Below, in pieces: positions 7,959-16,359 of a stretch of DNA of 64,000 bases. The notes beneath the pieces were generated by a model that saw only the letters and a list, made by a program, of their open reading frames with translations, did not search any database and was not told where the DNA came from. The stretch lies in NCBI GenBank assembly GCA_903892515.1, contig CAITIS010000079.1, positions 1 to 64,000 of the forward strand, in the 5' to 3' direction. Every line of letters begins with the position of its first letter. The stretch's first letter is position 1. Source of the DNA: an uncultured Planctomycetota bacterium. GTDB lineage: Bacteria > Planctomycetota > Phycisphaerae > SM23-33. Both the position numbers and the translations under genes were made by a program.

Positions 7959-9311
7959 CTACCGTGCGCTCACGCTTTCTGATGGCGATGCGGCGCACGG
8001 GTCGGGCGGTTTGCCGGTCAGCGTGAAGGTCACGACGCCGGCGGCCGAGTCAGTCTGCGGCGCCTCGACGGTGTATCCCAGGCAGTGCAGGGCCTGCGAG
8101 AGCACCTCCGGGTCGCTGTGCTGGTGGGCCTGGCCCTTGATGGTCAGGGCGGTGGGCCCAAGGAACAGCTCGCTGACTTTCAGCCGCAGGTCTGGCGGCA
8201 TGGCCTGGGCGAGCAGCCGCAGATTCTCCAGCGCGCTGGCCTGCTTGGGCAGGGCCTGGCCGCCGCTGATAGCGTCCAGCCGGGCCACTTCGCTGGCCAG
8301 ATGGCTGCGGATGGATCGCGGCACGGGCACGTCGGGATGCACGGCCGAAAAAGCCTGCGCCTGCTCGTGGCGAAGCTGCTGGGCGAGGCCCTGATACCGC
8401 AGGCCGCGCCAGACGAGTCCGGCCGTCAGGGCGATGAGCACCACCGCCGCCAGCACGGCCGAAGCCTTGAGTAACTTGCCGGTCTCGCCGCTGAGCCCGC
8501 CGGCCAGGCTGCCACGGCAGAATTCCGCCCAGCCGCCGTTCTTGCCGGTCAGGGCAGCGCGGGCGCCATTGGCGGCCAACTCGATGACCGTGCTGGCCGG
8601 AGCGTGCAGCCAGTGCAGCGGCACGTCCTGCTCGATGACGCCGCAGGTCTCTTCATCGCCAGCGCCCAGCAGCAGCGCCTTGAGCGGGCTTGGCCGGGGC
8701 GTCAGCAGCATCTGCGCCTGCACCGCCCGCACGATGTTGGCCGGGTTGGCCGAGGCCGTGTCCCAACTGTGCGGCCCATCGGCCGAGAAGCTCAACACAT
8801 CCCAATCCTGCTCGCCGGCCACGAGGATCATGTCCGCGTCCTGGGCCGTCTGCCGCACCTGCCATGCCGCCAGCAGGGCACTTGAGCGAATCGACCCCAC
8901 GTGCACGCCCGCGGCCGCCAGGGCGGCCACGATCTCGGCCACCCGCTGGGTTTCAACCGCCACGGCCAGGGCCAGGCCCGCATCATTGCTGATGTAGTCG
9001 GCGGTGAGTCGCTCCGAGTCGATGGGCAACTGCTCTTCGAGCTGGTAGTGCATGGCCTGGCGTCGCCCTTTGCGCGGCAACTGCGTGCAGTCGATCGGGG
9101 TGGCGTAGATCATCTGGCTGCTCAGGCCCAGGCAGATCGCCTGGGCGCGCCAGCCCCATTGCCGCAGTGCCTTGACTGACTCCTGTGCCGCGGCGGTCAA
9201 GTCGACCGGCTCAGTCAGGCTGATGGCGACGCTCTGGACTTGGCCGGAATTGCACGAGCAGACGTGCCAGGTGAGGCCGTCCACCGCGATGAAATACGAG
9301 CGGGCGTTCAT
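7959..9311 (-). CDS. gspL: Type II secretion protein L
   Basis: 450 residues. Residues 1-240 look like the actin-like cytoplasmic fold of GspL/PilM, which binds the GspE ATPase (IAVDGLTWHV start, LGLSSQMIYATPID, QAMHYQLEEQLPID). One membrane segment lies near 285-307 (AVLAAVVLIALTAGLVW), followed by a periplasmic ferredoxin-like domain. The start overlaps the stop of the upstream GspC-like gene (ATGA). The order C-L-M after K is typical for compact secretion operons. Confidence 0.82.
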   Translation of the reverse strand: MNARSYFIAVDGLTWHVCSCNSGQVQSVAISLTEPVDLTAAAQESVKALRQWGWRAQAICLGLSSQMIYATPIDCTQLPRKGRRQAMHYQLEEQLPIDSERLTADYISNDAGLALAVAVETQRVAEIVAALAAAGVHVGSIRSSALLAAWQVRQTAQDADMILVAGEQDWDVLSFSADGPHSWDTASANPANIVRAVQAQMLLTPRPSPLKALLLGAGDEETCGVIEQDVPLHWLHAPASTVIELAANGARAALTGKNGGWAEFCRGSLAGGLSGETGKLLKASAVLAAVVLIALTAGLVWRGLRYQGLAQQLRHEQAQAFSAVHPDVPVPRSIRSHLASEVARLDAISGGQALPKQASALENLRLLAQAMPPDLRLKVSELFLGPTALTIKGQAHQHSDPEVLSQALHCLGYTVEAPQTDSAAGVVTFTLTGKPPDPCAASPSESVSAR

Positions 9312-9850
9312 CGCACACCTCCGGCGGCGGGCACGAGCGGACGATTGAGCGGCATGCCAGGTGCATATGGACCGCTGGCCGGCGTGGGCGATTCCTGCCG
9401 CACGGCCTTGCAGGGGATCGTTCGCCCCTGGTACAGCACCGTGGCGCAGCCCTCGCCGATCTCCTTGACGCAGATGCCGTCGCTGGTCTCGCCCAGGGCG
9501 ATGAGCCTCTCGTGGCCGTCGGGCAGGCTGAAGATGGCGTAGGCGAAGCCCGGCTCCTGCACGGTGCCCATCAGCCGGGCCACGAATGGCGGCGGGGCGG
9601 GCGGAGCTACCGGCGGAGGCGGCGGGGCGTCCGCCAGCGGCCGGCTGAAGGGCTTGAGATAGATGACGGTGTAGGCTTGGAGATCCTGGACCTGCGTGGT
9701 CGCTTCGGCCGGTTGCGTGCAGGGACGCGGCGGCGCCTTGACCGCCGGCGTGGACAAGGGCAGCAGCGCCGGCAGCGCAACGGCCGCCACCGCCAGCACG
9801 GCCAGGGCGGCGTTGATCGCCAGCAACTTGCTCTTATTGAGGTGAATCAT
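9308..9850 (-). CDS. GspC/PilP-like periplasmic linker protein
   Basis: 180 residues from MIHLNKSKLLAINAALAVL. The start at 9850 overlaps the gspK stop as ATGA; an ATG 18 bases upstream is less likely. One N-terminal membrane segment (about residues 8-30), a Pro-rich linker (PPPPPVAPPAPPP) near 80-95, then a small beta-domain with VARLMGTVQEPGFAYAIF and GYxxGD-like ALGETSDGI. This matches the homology-region domain of GspC/PilP, which connects the inner-membrane platform to the secretin. I call it GspC-like from architecture and position. Confidence 0.68.
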   Translation of the reverse strand: MIHLNKSKLLAINAALAVLAVAAVALPALLPLSTPAVKAPPRPCTQPAEATTQVQDLQAYTVIYLKPFSRPLADAPPPPPVAPPAPPPFVARLMGTVQEPGFAYAIFSLPDGHERLIALGETSDGICVKEIGEGCATVLYQGRTIPCKAVRQESPTPASGPYAPGMPLNRPLVPAAGGVR

Positions 9851-10995
9851 GGCCACGTAAAACTCCACTCGCTACCGTCGGGCCCGTCCTCGGCGGCCGA
9901 GAACGAATACCATGGTCGCGAACGCCCGTAGGCGATCACCCACACGCTGTGACAGCGCGACCGGTCGGCCACGCGTCCGCTCAGCTTTGCCTGCCGACTC
10001 TGCGGCAACTTCAAGGCCGTGTACACGTCGGCCAAGGTGATACTCTTTTGCTTGGCCCGCAGTGCGAGAATCTTCGCCACGTCGGAATCGTTCAGCACGC
10101 CCTGCAGCGCCACCGCCAGCACGGAGGGCTTGACGCGGGCCAGGTTCACCGCCACGCCGTAGCACGTCAGGTCGGAGGAAATCGATTCGGGCTCCTGCCC
10201 AGCCTGCAGCAACTGGCTGGGGTGCCGCACGGCCAGCACCTGCTCCAAGCTGGAGTATAACCGCCCGCCCTTGGTGGCGTCTGCGTGTGGACTAAGATCG
10301 ACGGCCAGGGCGTCGCGCCGCGTGGCCTGGACCTTCTGCAGGGTCTCCATCAGCACGCCTGAGCCCAGGTCGTTCTGGATGCGGTTGACATCCAGTTTGG
10401 CCTGCTCGTCGGCTATGACCAGATGAAAGCGCAGGCCGCCCAGGTCGGCGTCTCCGGTGACCACCGGCTGAGGTGCGCCGCTGGTTTCCTCCTGCTGGGC
10501 CAGAATCGTCTCGGCCTGGGCCAACGCGGCGGCGCGACAGGACAACGAGCCCCAGCGCAGCTGCAACTGCTCCTGCTCCCCGACCGCCAGCATGGCCAGG
10601 CTGGCGCTGCGGCGCGCCGACGTAACCATGATGCCGCCGGCCAGGGCCAACACCACCAGCACCATTAACAGGATGAAGCCGGATTGCCTCCCGTGGCACA
10701 GCACGGGTCGCTTCTCGTGGCACAGCCGCCCTCGGCTGTGTCCTTTTGTGAGTTCCTCGTGGGTGCCATAGGTTGAGCAATGGGTGCCATAGGTTGAGCC
10801 GCGTCTTCTGGCGGCTCTACCTATGCTGGCCGCGGCGTGTTCACAGGTTACGCATAGGTAGTCCACGCCGTCGCTTCGCTCCGTCGTGGCCAACCTATGG
10901 CACCCAGGCGTGGCCAAGCTTCGCTCCGTCGCGGCCAACCTATGGCGCCCGTGTGCGGGTTGAATGAAGCCGGATTGTCGCTTCGCTCGTCTCAT
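9847..10995 (-). CDS. gspK: Type II secretion minor pseudopilin K, with an in-frame repeat insertion
   Basis: GspK caps the pseudopilus. The C-terminal ~280 residues carry a prepilin signal (GRQSGFILLMVLVVLALAG), ADEQAKLDVN and LTLADVYTAL-like features of GspK. As read from the start at 10995, which overlaps the gspJ stop (ATGA), the frame is 382 codons. About 97 codons right after RQSGFI are encoded by a hairpin element, after which RQSGFI appears again. Without the insert the protein would be about 285 residues. A GTG at 10704, preceded by GAGAAG, could restart translation just before the intact signal. Either the leader is abnormally long or the restart is used. Confidence 0.8.
   Translation of the reverse strand: MRRAKRQSGFIQPAHGRHRLAATERSLATPGCHRLATTERSDGVDYLCVTCEHAAASIGRAARRRGSTYGTHCSTYGTHEELTKGHSRGRLCHEKRPVLCHGRQSGFILLMVLVVLALAGGIMVTSARRSASLAMLAVGEQEQLQLRWGSLSCRAAALAQAETILAQQEETSGAPQPVVTGDADLGGLRFHLVIADEQAKLDVNRIQNDLGSGVLMETLQKVQATRRDALAVDLSPHADATKGGRLYSSLEQVLAVRHPSQLLQAGQEPESISSDLTCYGVAVNLARVKPSVLAVALQGVLNDSDVAKILALRAKQKSITLADVYTALKLPQSRQAKLSGRVADRSRCHSVWVIAYGRSRPWYSFSAAEDGPDGSEWSFTWP
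10673..10977 (+). mobile_element. Hairpin element copy b inserted in gspK, flanked by a 14-bp direct repeat
   Basis: ATGAAGCCGGATTG occurs at 10673-10686 and 10964-10977, bracketing 277 bases. Inside are the CACAGCCG/CGGCTGTG hairpin (10720-10740), two left ends (10759, 10780), the left hairpin, the right hairpin with GTCGCTTCGCTC, and two right ends (10889, 10933). Both flanking copies encode the same gspK residues QSGFI, as expected if one was duplicated on insertion. No transposase gene is present, so it would be non-autonomous. Confidence 0.75.
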
Positions 10996-11525
10996 TTCAC
11001 CGGCACGGTCATCACAAGAGGTTCGGTCGTGTCGTCCAATTCCACCTGTACGGCCAGGCTGCTGCCGACGTCCTGCCACCCCGCCGGGTCGGCCGGTTGG
11101 CTGGTGGGGTCGGGCACATTGTTAGTTACCGTCAGGCCATGCACGCCGTCGCATACGGCCTCGACGCTCTCCTGCCGGTCGTCCAACTGCCGCCGCAACA
11201 GCCAGTGCTCGCCGCCGATGTCCCGCAGGATGTACGTCACTTCCGAGGGCACGTGGCGGAACCGCATGGTCTCGGCGTCCAAGCTCAGCCGCACCTGGAG
11301 CTGAAGTTCCGCATCATGCTGCCGCAGCCGGACGGCGTGGGAGAGGTCCGCCCGAAACAGCTCGCCCAGCTTGGCATCGGCGCTGGCCAGGGCATATTCC
11401 TTCTGGCCCTGATGCTGGGCGCGCGGCAGCCGCGACAGCACGTGCAGCGATGCCGCTGCCACGACCGAGGCGATGGCCAAGGCTGCCACCATTTCAATGA
11501 GCGTCATTGCTCGGGCTTGGCTCAC
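10992..11525 (-). CDS. gspJ: Type II secretion minor pseudopilin J
   Basis: 177 residues. Very short prepilin leader, then AMTLIEMVAALAIASVVAAA with Glu at +5, the type III signal of pseudopilins. Size and place between I and K support GspJ, part of the I-J-K tip complex. The start lies inside the end of gspI (32-base overlap) and its stop overlaps the gspK start (ATGA), so I-J-K are translationally coupled. Confidence 0.82.
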   Translation of the reverse strand: MSQARAMTLIEMVAALAIASVVAAASLHVLSRLPRAQHQGQKEYALASADAKLGELFRADLSHAVRLRQHDAELQLQVRLSLDAETMRFRHVPSEVTYILRDIGGEHWLLRRQLDDRQESVEAVCDGVHGLTVTNNVPDPTSQPADPAGWQDVGSSLAVQVELDDTTEPLVMTVPVK

Positions 11526-11943
11526 TGGGCTGATCCTCTGTCTTTTCTTCAGGCGGCAGGGGCACGAACAGCTCCACCTTCACCGCCACGGTCTTGGTGG
11601 GCGAAGTCACGCACAACTCCACGGCATCGGCGTGCAACACCTGGGCCTGCTGATTGTCGATGCGTCGCGTCTGCCAGGTCCAATCGGGCTGGCTGTCTAC
11701 CTCGCCCGTGCCGTCGCGCGGAAAACTGGTCACGTCCTGCCACCACTGCGCCAGCAGCGCGTCGGCGATGCGCACGGCCTGGAGCTTCTCCTTGGCCCGC
11801 ACCGACTGGCTCACCAGCCGGGACTGGCCCAGTATGATGCTGACCAGCAGCGTGCCCAGGATGAGCGTGCCGGCGAGGGCTTCAACGAGCGTCAGACCCG
11901 CTGAGCGCCGCCAGCACTTGTTGTGCCGCATTCTGGCTTTCAT
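11494..11943 (-). CDS. gspI: Type II secretion minor pseudopilin I
   Basis: 149 residues. Basic leader MKARMRHNKCWRRSAG, then LTLVEALAGTLILGTLLVS, a prepilin signal. The place after gspH and the length fit GspI. The frame overlaps the end of gspH by up to 62 bases; a second ATG at 11931 is possible, but any later start would remove the leader. C-terminus is acidic and Pro-rich. Confidence 0.78.
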   Translation of the reverse strand: MKARMRHNKCWRRSAGLTLVEALAGTLILGTLLVSIILGQSRLVSQSVRAKEKLQAVRIADALLAQWWQDVTSFPRDGTGEVDSQPDWTWQTRRIDNQQAQVLHADAVELCVTSPTKTVAVKVELFVPLPPEEKTEDQPSEPSPSNDAH

Positions 11944-12391
11944 ACACCTTCATCTCTCCGCTCAGGCCGGCAAAGAGCAACCAATGCCGCTGTCGCTGGG
12001 CGTCTTGAACTTCCAAGCAGTACGTGGGCGTGTAGCCCGTGTTTCCGCACACCAGCAGGGCCTTGCCGCCGTGCGCCCGGTCGGTGGCCAGGCTGACGCT
12101 ATTGAAACTACAGCCCTTGGGCAGCTCCAACCCGGCCCCGACGGCCTGGCCTGCAGAGTTGGTCCGCCCGAGTTTGTTGGCGGACATGTCCACCATCACT
12201 TGCAGCGTCTGGTCCTGCTGGCGGGCGTAGGTTCGGGTGATTTCGTCGAAGGCGCGGATGCGGTCGATGACCTCGGCCGTCTGGGATTGCCGCAGCGGGC
12301 CCTGCATGCGCAACGTAACGGCCGCCGCCACGATCGCCATGATCAGCAGCACGGCCATCAGCTCCAGCAGGCTAAAGCCACGCCCACGCAT
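11882..12391 (-). CDS. gspH: Type II secretion minor pseudopilin H
   Basis: 169 residues from MRGRGFSLLELMAVLLIMAI. AAGGAA sits 6-7 bases before the ATG at 12391; the adjacent ATG at 12394 is too close to it. The signal GFSLLELM is a prepilin cleavage site, and the globular part is of GspH size. The preceding gap to gspG (12392-12460) holds a TCTGCG repeat run (12425-12447) of the kind seen in other gaps. Confidence 0.78.
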   Translation of the reverse strand: MRGRGFSLLELMAVLLIMAIVAAAVTLRMQGPLRQSQTAEVIDRIRAFDEITRTYARQQDQTLQVMVDMSANKLGRTNSAGQAVGAGLELPKGCSFNSVSLATDRAHGGKALLVCGNTGYTPTYCLEVQDAQRQRHWLLFAGLSGEMKVYESQNAAQQVLAALSGSDAR

Positions 12392-12460
12392 CATGTTTCC
12401 TTCAGTCCGTCCAAGTACGTTTCCTCTGCGAAATCTGCGTAATCTGCGGACGTTCACGCA

Positions 12461-12880
12461 TCATTTCTCCTTCAAGTCCGTGGAGGAGATGTCGGATTCG
12501 GGGCCCTCGCCGCCTTCCTTGCCGTCGGAGCCGTAGCAGACGATTTCATACGGCGGGTCGGCCGTAGCACCGTTGTACTTGTAGACATAGGCATTGCCCC
12601 ATGGGTCGATGGGCAGCTTATCGATGAGTTTCTCGGGGCACTTGACGCTGGGCTTGGTGAGGATGGTGATGCCCTCGTCGGTGGTCGGATACCGGCCGTT
12701 GGCGGCCTGGAACATCTCCATCGCGTGCATGACGGTGGCGATTTCGTTGCGGGCGGTGCTCTTGCGGGCCTTGTTCAGGTAGCCCCGGACATTCAGCGAC
12801 ACCACGCCGGCCAGCATGCCGATGATCACGATCACGATCATGATCTCGACCAGGGAGAAGGCGCGTGCTCTGGGTGCCAT
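12461..12880 (-). CDS. gspG: Type II secretion major pseudopilin G
   Basis: 139 residues from MAPRARAFSLVEIMIVIVII. GspG builds the pseudopilus. The signal RAFSLVEIMIV, the GVVSLNVRGYLNKARKSTARNEI helix and the C-terminal DPWGNAYVYKYNG with the GSDGKEGGEGPESDI calcium-site loop are diagnostic. The ATG at 12880 lies inside the end of a hairpin element and has no good ribosome site. The frame is open through the element to an ATG at 13036, which does have GGAG 9 bases upstream. Use of that start would add 52 residues before the prepilin signal. Confidence 0.85.
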   Translation of the reverse strand: MAPRARAFSLVEIMIVIVIIGMLAGVVSLNVRGYLNKARKSTARNEIATVMHAMEMFQAANGRYPTTDEGITILTKPSVKCPEKLIDKLPIDPWGNAYVYKYNGATADPPYEIVCYGSDGKEGGEGPESDISSTDLKEK

Positions 12881-13036
12881 AGGTTGAGCCACGCCTTTCG
12901 CGGCTCTACCTATGCCCGACGCGGCCACTGGAAGGTCCGCGTCATCTAAACTGTCGTGCGATGAGCAGGCGTCTGGCTCAGCATAGGTAGTCCACGCCGT
13001 CGCTCCGCTCCGTCGTGGCCAACCTATGGCACCCAT
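12871..13036 (+). repeat. Hairpin element, copy c (single ends)
   Basis: Simplest copy: TGGGTGCCATAGGTTG at 12871-12886 and its exact inverted partner CAACCTATGGCACCCA at 13021-13036. Left hairpin arms are CATAGGT/ACCTATG and GAGCC/GGCTC. Right hairpin arms are CATAGGT/ACCTATG and CCACG/CGTGG around GTCGCTCCGCTC. It separates the gspF stop region from gspG and supplies the gspG start codon. Confidence 0.82.
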
Positions 13037-13079
13037 GTTGTTTCTCCGGCCTCTGGCCTCTGACCTCCGACCTCGTCGT

Positions 13080-14282
13080 CTACAGTACATTTCCAGCCTC
13101 CAGAATAGGCAGAATGGTTGCGAACGCGATGAATCCCACCAGCACCGCCAGCAGTACGATCAACAGCGGCTCCAAGAGCGCCGTCAGCCGGGCGGTGGCC
13201 ACCTGGACCTCCTGGTCCTGCGAGGCGGCCAACTGCTCCAGCATCTCTTCCAGTTGCCCCGACTCCTGCCCGACGGCCAGCATCTGCACGACCATGGGCG
13301 AAAATACCTGGCTCTCCGCCAGCGGCTTGGAGACGTCGCTGCCGGCGGCCACGGCCGATTCGTACCCTTCCAGGCACGATTGAAAGACGCGGTTAGTGAT
13401 GGTTCGCCGTGTGATCTGCAACGCCTGGATGAAGGGCAGGCCGCTGCGGAGCAGGGCCGCCAGCACCACGGCCACGCGGCAGGTGTTTTCCTTGCGGATC
13501 AGGTCGCCCAACACCGGCACCTTGAGCAGTTTGCGGTCGACGAAGACCCGGCCCTTTTCCTTGGCCAGCAGCGTGCGGACGCCCGCAACGGCCAGGCCAA
13601 AGAGAATCAGCAGCAGCCACCACCAGTTCAGGATCAGGTCGCTGCACGCCTTGACGAAGCGCGTGACGGTCGGCAGGGGCTTGCCGGCCTGGATCAGCGT
13701 CGCCAGCAGGTTGGGCACCACGTGCGTCATCAGGAAGATGGACACGCTTACGCCCAGCACCAGCACCACGGTCGGATACACCATGGCGGTGGTGACCTTG
13801 CTCTTGAGCCGGACGGACTTGTCCTTGAAGTCGGCCAGGCGTCTGAGCGCCACTTCGAGCGAGCCGGTGTTCTCGCCCACCTGCACGATGCTGACGCAGA
13901 GTTCGTCGAAGTAGTCGCTCTGCTGTCGCATGGCCTGGGCCAGGCCCTCGCCGGCGGCGATGCGGTCAGAGAGGAATTGCAGCACCAGCGTGAAGCCCGG
14001 GCTGTGCTGGCCTTGGAGCGTCTGCAAGGCCGACAGCAGGGGGATGCCCGCCGTCAGCAGCGTGGCCAGTTCGCGGACGAAGCCCACGACCTCGCTCTGG
14101 GCCTTCATGCCGTGGCCAACGGAAAACCACTTCCGGCCTTGCCATGCCGGCTTGCGAACCTCGGTGATGACCAGCCCGCGCTGACGCAACAGGTCGCGCG
14201 CCTGCCTGGCCGTGTCGGCCACGATCGTGCCGTTCACCGCCGCTGACGAACCGTCCATTGCTTTGTATGCAAATACCGCCAT
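13080..14282 (-). CDS. gspF: Type II secretion inner-membrane protein F
   Basis: 400 residues. GspF is the polytopic platform protein that couples the ATPase to pseudopilin extraction. The N-terminus MAVFAYKAMDGSSAAVNGTI is the typical GspF start. Two T2SSF domains follow, the first with VRELATLLTAGIPLLSAL, the second with LAALLRSGLPFIQAL. Membrane segments lie near 165-195, 215-240 and at the C-terminus (LLIVLLAVLVGFIAFATILP). Length is normal. It follows gspE after a repeat-filled gap. Confidence 0.9.
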   Translation of the reverse strand: MAVFAYKAMDGSSAAVNGTIVADTARQARDLLRQRGLVITEVRKPAWQGRKWFSVGHGMKAQSEVVGFVRELATLLTAGIPLLSALQTLQGQHSPGFTLVLQFLSDRIAAGEGLAQAMRQQSDYFDELCVSIVQVGENTGSLEVALRRLADFKDKSVRLKSKVTTAMVYPTVVLVLGVSVSIFLMTHVVPNLLATLIQAGKPLPTVTRFVKACSDLILNWWWLLLILFGLAVAGVRTLLAKEKGRVFVDRKLLKVPVLGDLIRKENTCRVAVVLAALLRSGLPFIQALQITRRTITNRVFQSCLEGYESAVAAGSDVSKPLAESQVFSPMVVQMLAVGQESGQLEEMLEQLAASQDQEVQVATARLTALLEPLLIVLLAVLVGFIAFATILPILEAGNVL

Positions 14283-14302
14283 TATTGTCGTCCACCCATA
14301 CT

Positions 14303-14631
14303 CACCGCCGAGAACGCAGAGACCGCCGAGAAAGACAACTACCCGGCCACAAAGGTCACGAAGCTGCTCCGTGTGCCATAGGTTGACCCGCTCTGGGTGC
14401 CACAGGTTGAGCCGCTCTGGGTGCCATAGGTTGAGCCGCGTCTTCTTGCGGCTCTACCTATGCCCGACGCAGCTCACCGGCTGGCCGCATAGGTAGTTCA
14501 CGCCGTCGCTCCGCTCCGCCGTGCCCAACCTATGGCACCCATACGCAACCTATGACGCCCACACGCAACTTGTGGCACCCATACGCGATCTCAAACACGT
14601 CTTATCTGCGTCGTCTGCGGTGAAACTCGTC
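14303..14631 (+). repeat. Hairpin element, copy d (3 nested ends) with outer CGCAGAG/CTCTGCG arms
   Basis: Left ends near 14371, 14394 and 14418 repeat every 24 bases; right ends lie near 14524, 14545 and 14565. Between them are the left hairpin (GAGCCGC/GCGGCTC) and right hairpin (GTCGCTCCGCTC loop). Outside, CACCGCCGAGAACGCAGAG (14304-14322) faces TCTGCGGTGAAACTC (14616-14630), forming another inverted pair. The whole gspE-gspF gap is filled. Confidence 0.78.
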
Positions 14632-16314
14632 TTAGAACTCGTGCAGACCCGCCACGCGTAGGATCTCGTCCATGGTGGTCTCGCCGCTGCACGTCTTGCG
14701 CACGCCGTCTTCGCGCAGCGTGATCATGCCGCTTTCGAGCCCCACCGAGGCGATGCTGCTGGCCTTGGCCCGCTGCAGGATCAGCTCGCGAATGTTTTCG
14801 TCGATCGTGAGCAGTTCAAAGATGCCCAACCGGCCACGGAAGCCGGTGTTCATGCACTCGTCACAGCCGGCGCCGCGGAAGAAGGACATCGCCCGCCGCT
14901 CTTTCGCCAGGCCCCAGTGCTCCAGTTCGGCCTGGCTGGGCTCATATGGCCGGCGGCAAAGCGGGCAGACCCGCCGCACCAGCCGCTGCGCCAAGACGCC
15001 CAGCAGACTGCTGGCCAGCAGGTATGGCTCGACGCCCAGGTCGAGCATTCTGGCCACCGCGCCGGCGGCGTCGTTGGTGTGCAGCGTCGAAAAAACCAGG
15101 TGACCGGTCAGGGCCGACTGAATGGCCATGTGGGCCGTCTCGCCGTCGCGAATTTCGCCGACCATGATTACGTCAGGGTCCTGCCGCAGCACGTTCCGCA
15201 GGCCGGTGGCGAAGGTCATGCCCTTCTTCTCGCTGATCTGCGTCTGGCTGATGCCTTCGAGCCGGTACTCGATCGGGTCCTCCAGCGTCAGGATGTTCAT
15301 CTCCTGGCTGTTGATCTCCTGCAAGGCTGCGTACAGCGTCGTGCTCTTGCCGCTGCCGGTGGGACCCGAAACCAGCACGATGCCGTGGTCCTGGTTGATG
15401 AGTTTCTTGTACCCGTCGCGCACCGGTTCGGGCATGCCCAGGTCGTCCAGCCGGTACAGCCGGTTGCTCTTGTCCAGCAGACGAATCACCGCCCGCTCGC
15501 CAAACGTCGTCGGCAGCGTGGCGATGCGCAGGTCGATGACCCGCTGGCCGACCTCGACCGTCGCCCGGCCATCCTGGGGCAGGCGGCGCTCGGCGATGTT
15601 CATTTGGCCCATGATCTTCACGCGGCTGAGGATTTCTTCCTGCAGCGCCTTGGGCGGCGAGAAGACGTCGTACAGCACGCCGTCGATGCGTAGCCGCACG
15701 ACCAGCCGGTCCTCGTATGGTTGGATGTGCACGTCGCTGGCCCGCCGCTTGACGGCCTCAAAGAGCATGAGGTTGACCAGCTTGATGACGGGCGCGCGGC
15801 TATCGACGTCCAGCAGGTCCTCATTGGCCACGTGCTGGAGTTCCTGCATGAGATCCTGGCCGTTGACCTGTTCGATGGCCTGCTGGGCCTGGCCGGTCTG
15901 GTTTTCATAGGCGGTGTTGACGACGCGCAGAATCTCGTCGCGCCGTGCCAGCAGCGGCGAGAGATGCACGCCCAGCACCTTCCGCAGCGTTCGCAGCAAA
16001 GGCCAGTCGCGCAGGTCGCTCATGGCCAGGAACACCTTGGCGTCGGCCCCGCGCAGGGCCATGACCGCGTGCTGGCGCGCGAACGAGATGGGCACGCGCG
16101 CCACGAAGTCGGCGTGGGCCTGCTGCTCATCCAGCACGCTGTGATACTCCAGCCCCAGCGACTCAGCCACCGAGGCCGAGATCGCATCGGCATCCAGCCC
16201 GGCCGTTGCGGCATCGGTCAAGCCCGGGCTCACCGCCGCGGCCATCAGCGCCGACGCCTGCCCGTTGGACCGTTCATCGAGGCTGCTCAGAAATCTTGCA
16301 TGGATACTCTGCAT
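14632..16314 (-). CDS. gspE: Type II secretion ATPase E
   Basis: 560 residues. Cytoplasmic hexameric ATPase driving pseudopilus assembly. The N-terminal domain that binds GspL is at about 30-135. Walker A GPTGSGKST is at residues 317-325, the Asp box is ILTLEDPIEY, Walker B VIMVGEIRDGE, the His box LVFSTLHTND. A four-Cys zinc motif follows, CPLC with CDEC about 35 residues later. These place it in the GspE/PilB family. Start MQSIHARF at 16314, 45 bases after the gspD stop. Confidence 0.92.
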   Translation of the reverse strand: MQSIHARFLSSLDERSNGQASALMAAAVSPGLTDAATAGLDADAISASVAESLGLEYHSVLDEQQAHADFVARVPISFARQHAVMALRGADAKVFLAMSDLRDWPLLRTLRKVLGVHLSPLLARRDEILRVVNTAYENQTGQAQQAIEQVNGQDLMQELQHVANEDLLDVDSRAPVIKLVNLMLFEAVKRRASDVHIQPYEDRLVVRLRIDGVLYDVFSPPKALQEEILSRVKIMGQMNIAERRLPQDGRATVEVGQRVIDLRIATLPTTFGERAVIRLLDKSNRLYRLDDLGMPEPVRDGYKKLINQDHGIVLVSGPTGSGKSTTLYAALQEINSQEMNILTLEDPIEYRLEGISQTQISEKKGMTFATGLRNVLRQDPDVIMVGEIRDGETAHMAIQSALTGHLVFSTLHTNDAAGAVARMLDLGVEPYLLASSLLGVLAQRLVRRVCPLCRRPYEPSQAELEHWGLAKERRAMSFFRGAGCDECMNTGFRGRLGIFELLTIDENIRELILQRAKASSIASVGLESGMITLREDGVRKTCSGETTMDEILRVAGLHEF

Positions 16315-16359
16315 TCACATCACTTTCGGCTTTCAAGCCTACCAAATCGCCCGCTCAAC

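Noticed and set aside
14371-14435. 24-base direct repeats as possible iterons or regulator sites
   Set aside because: They are the nested left ends of a hairpin element with matching inverted right ends, and occur inside an operon rather than at an origin.
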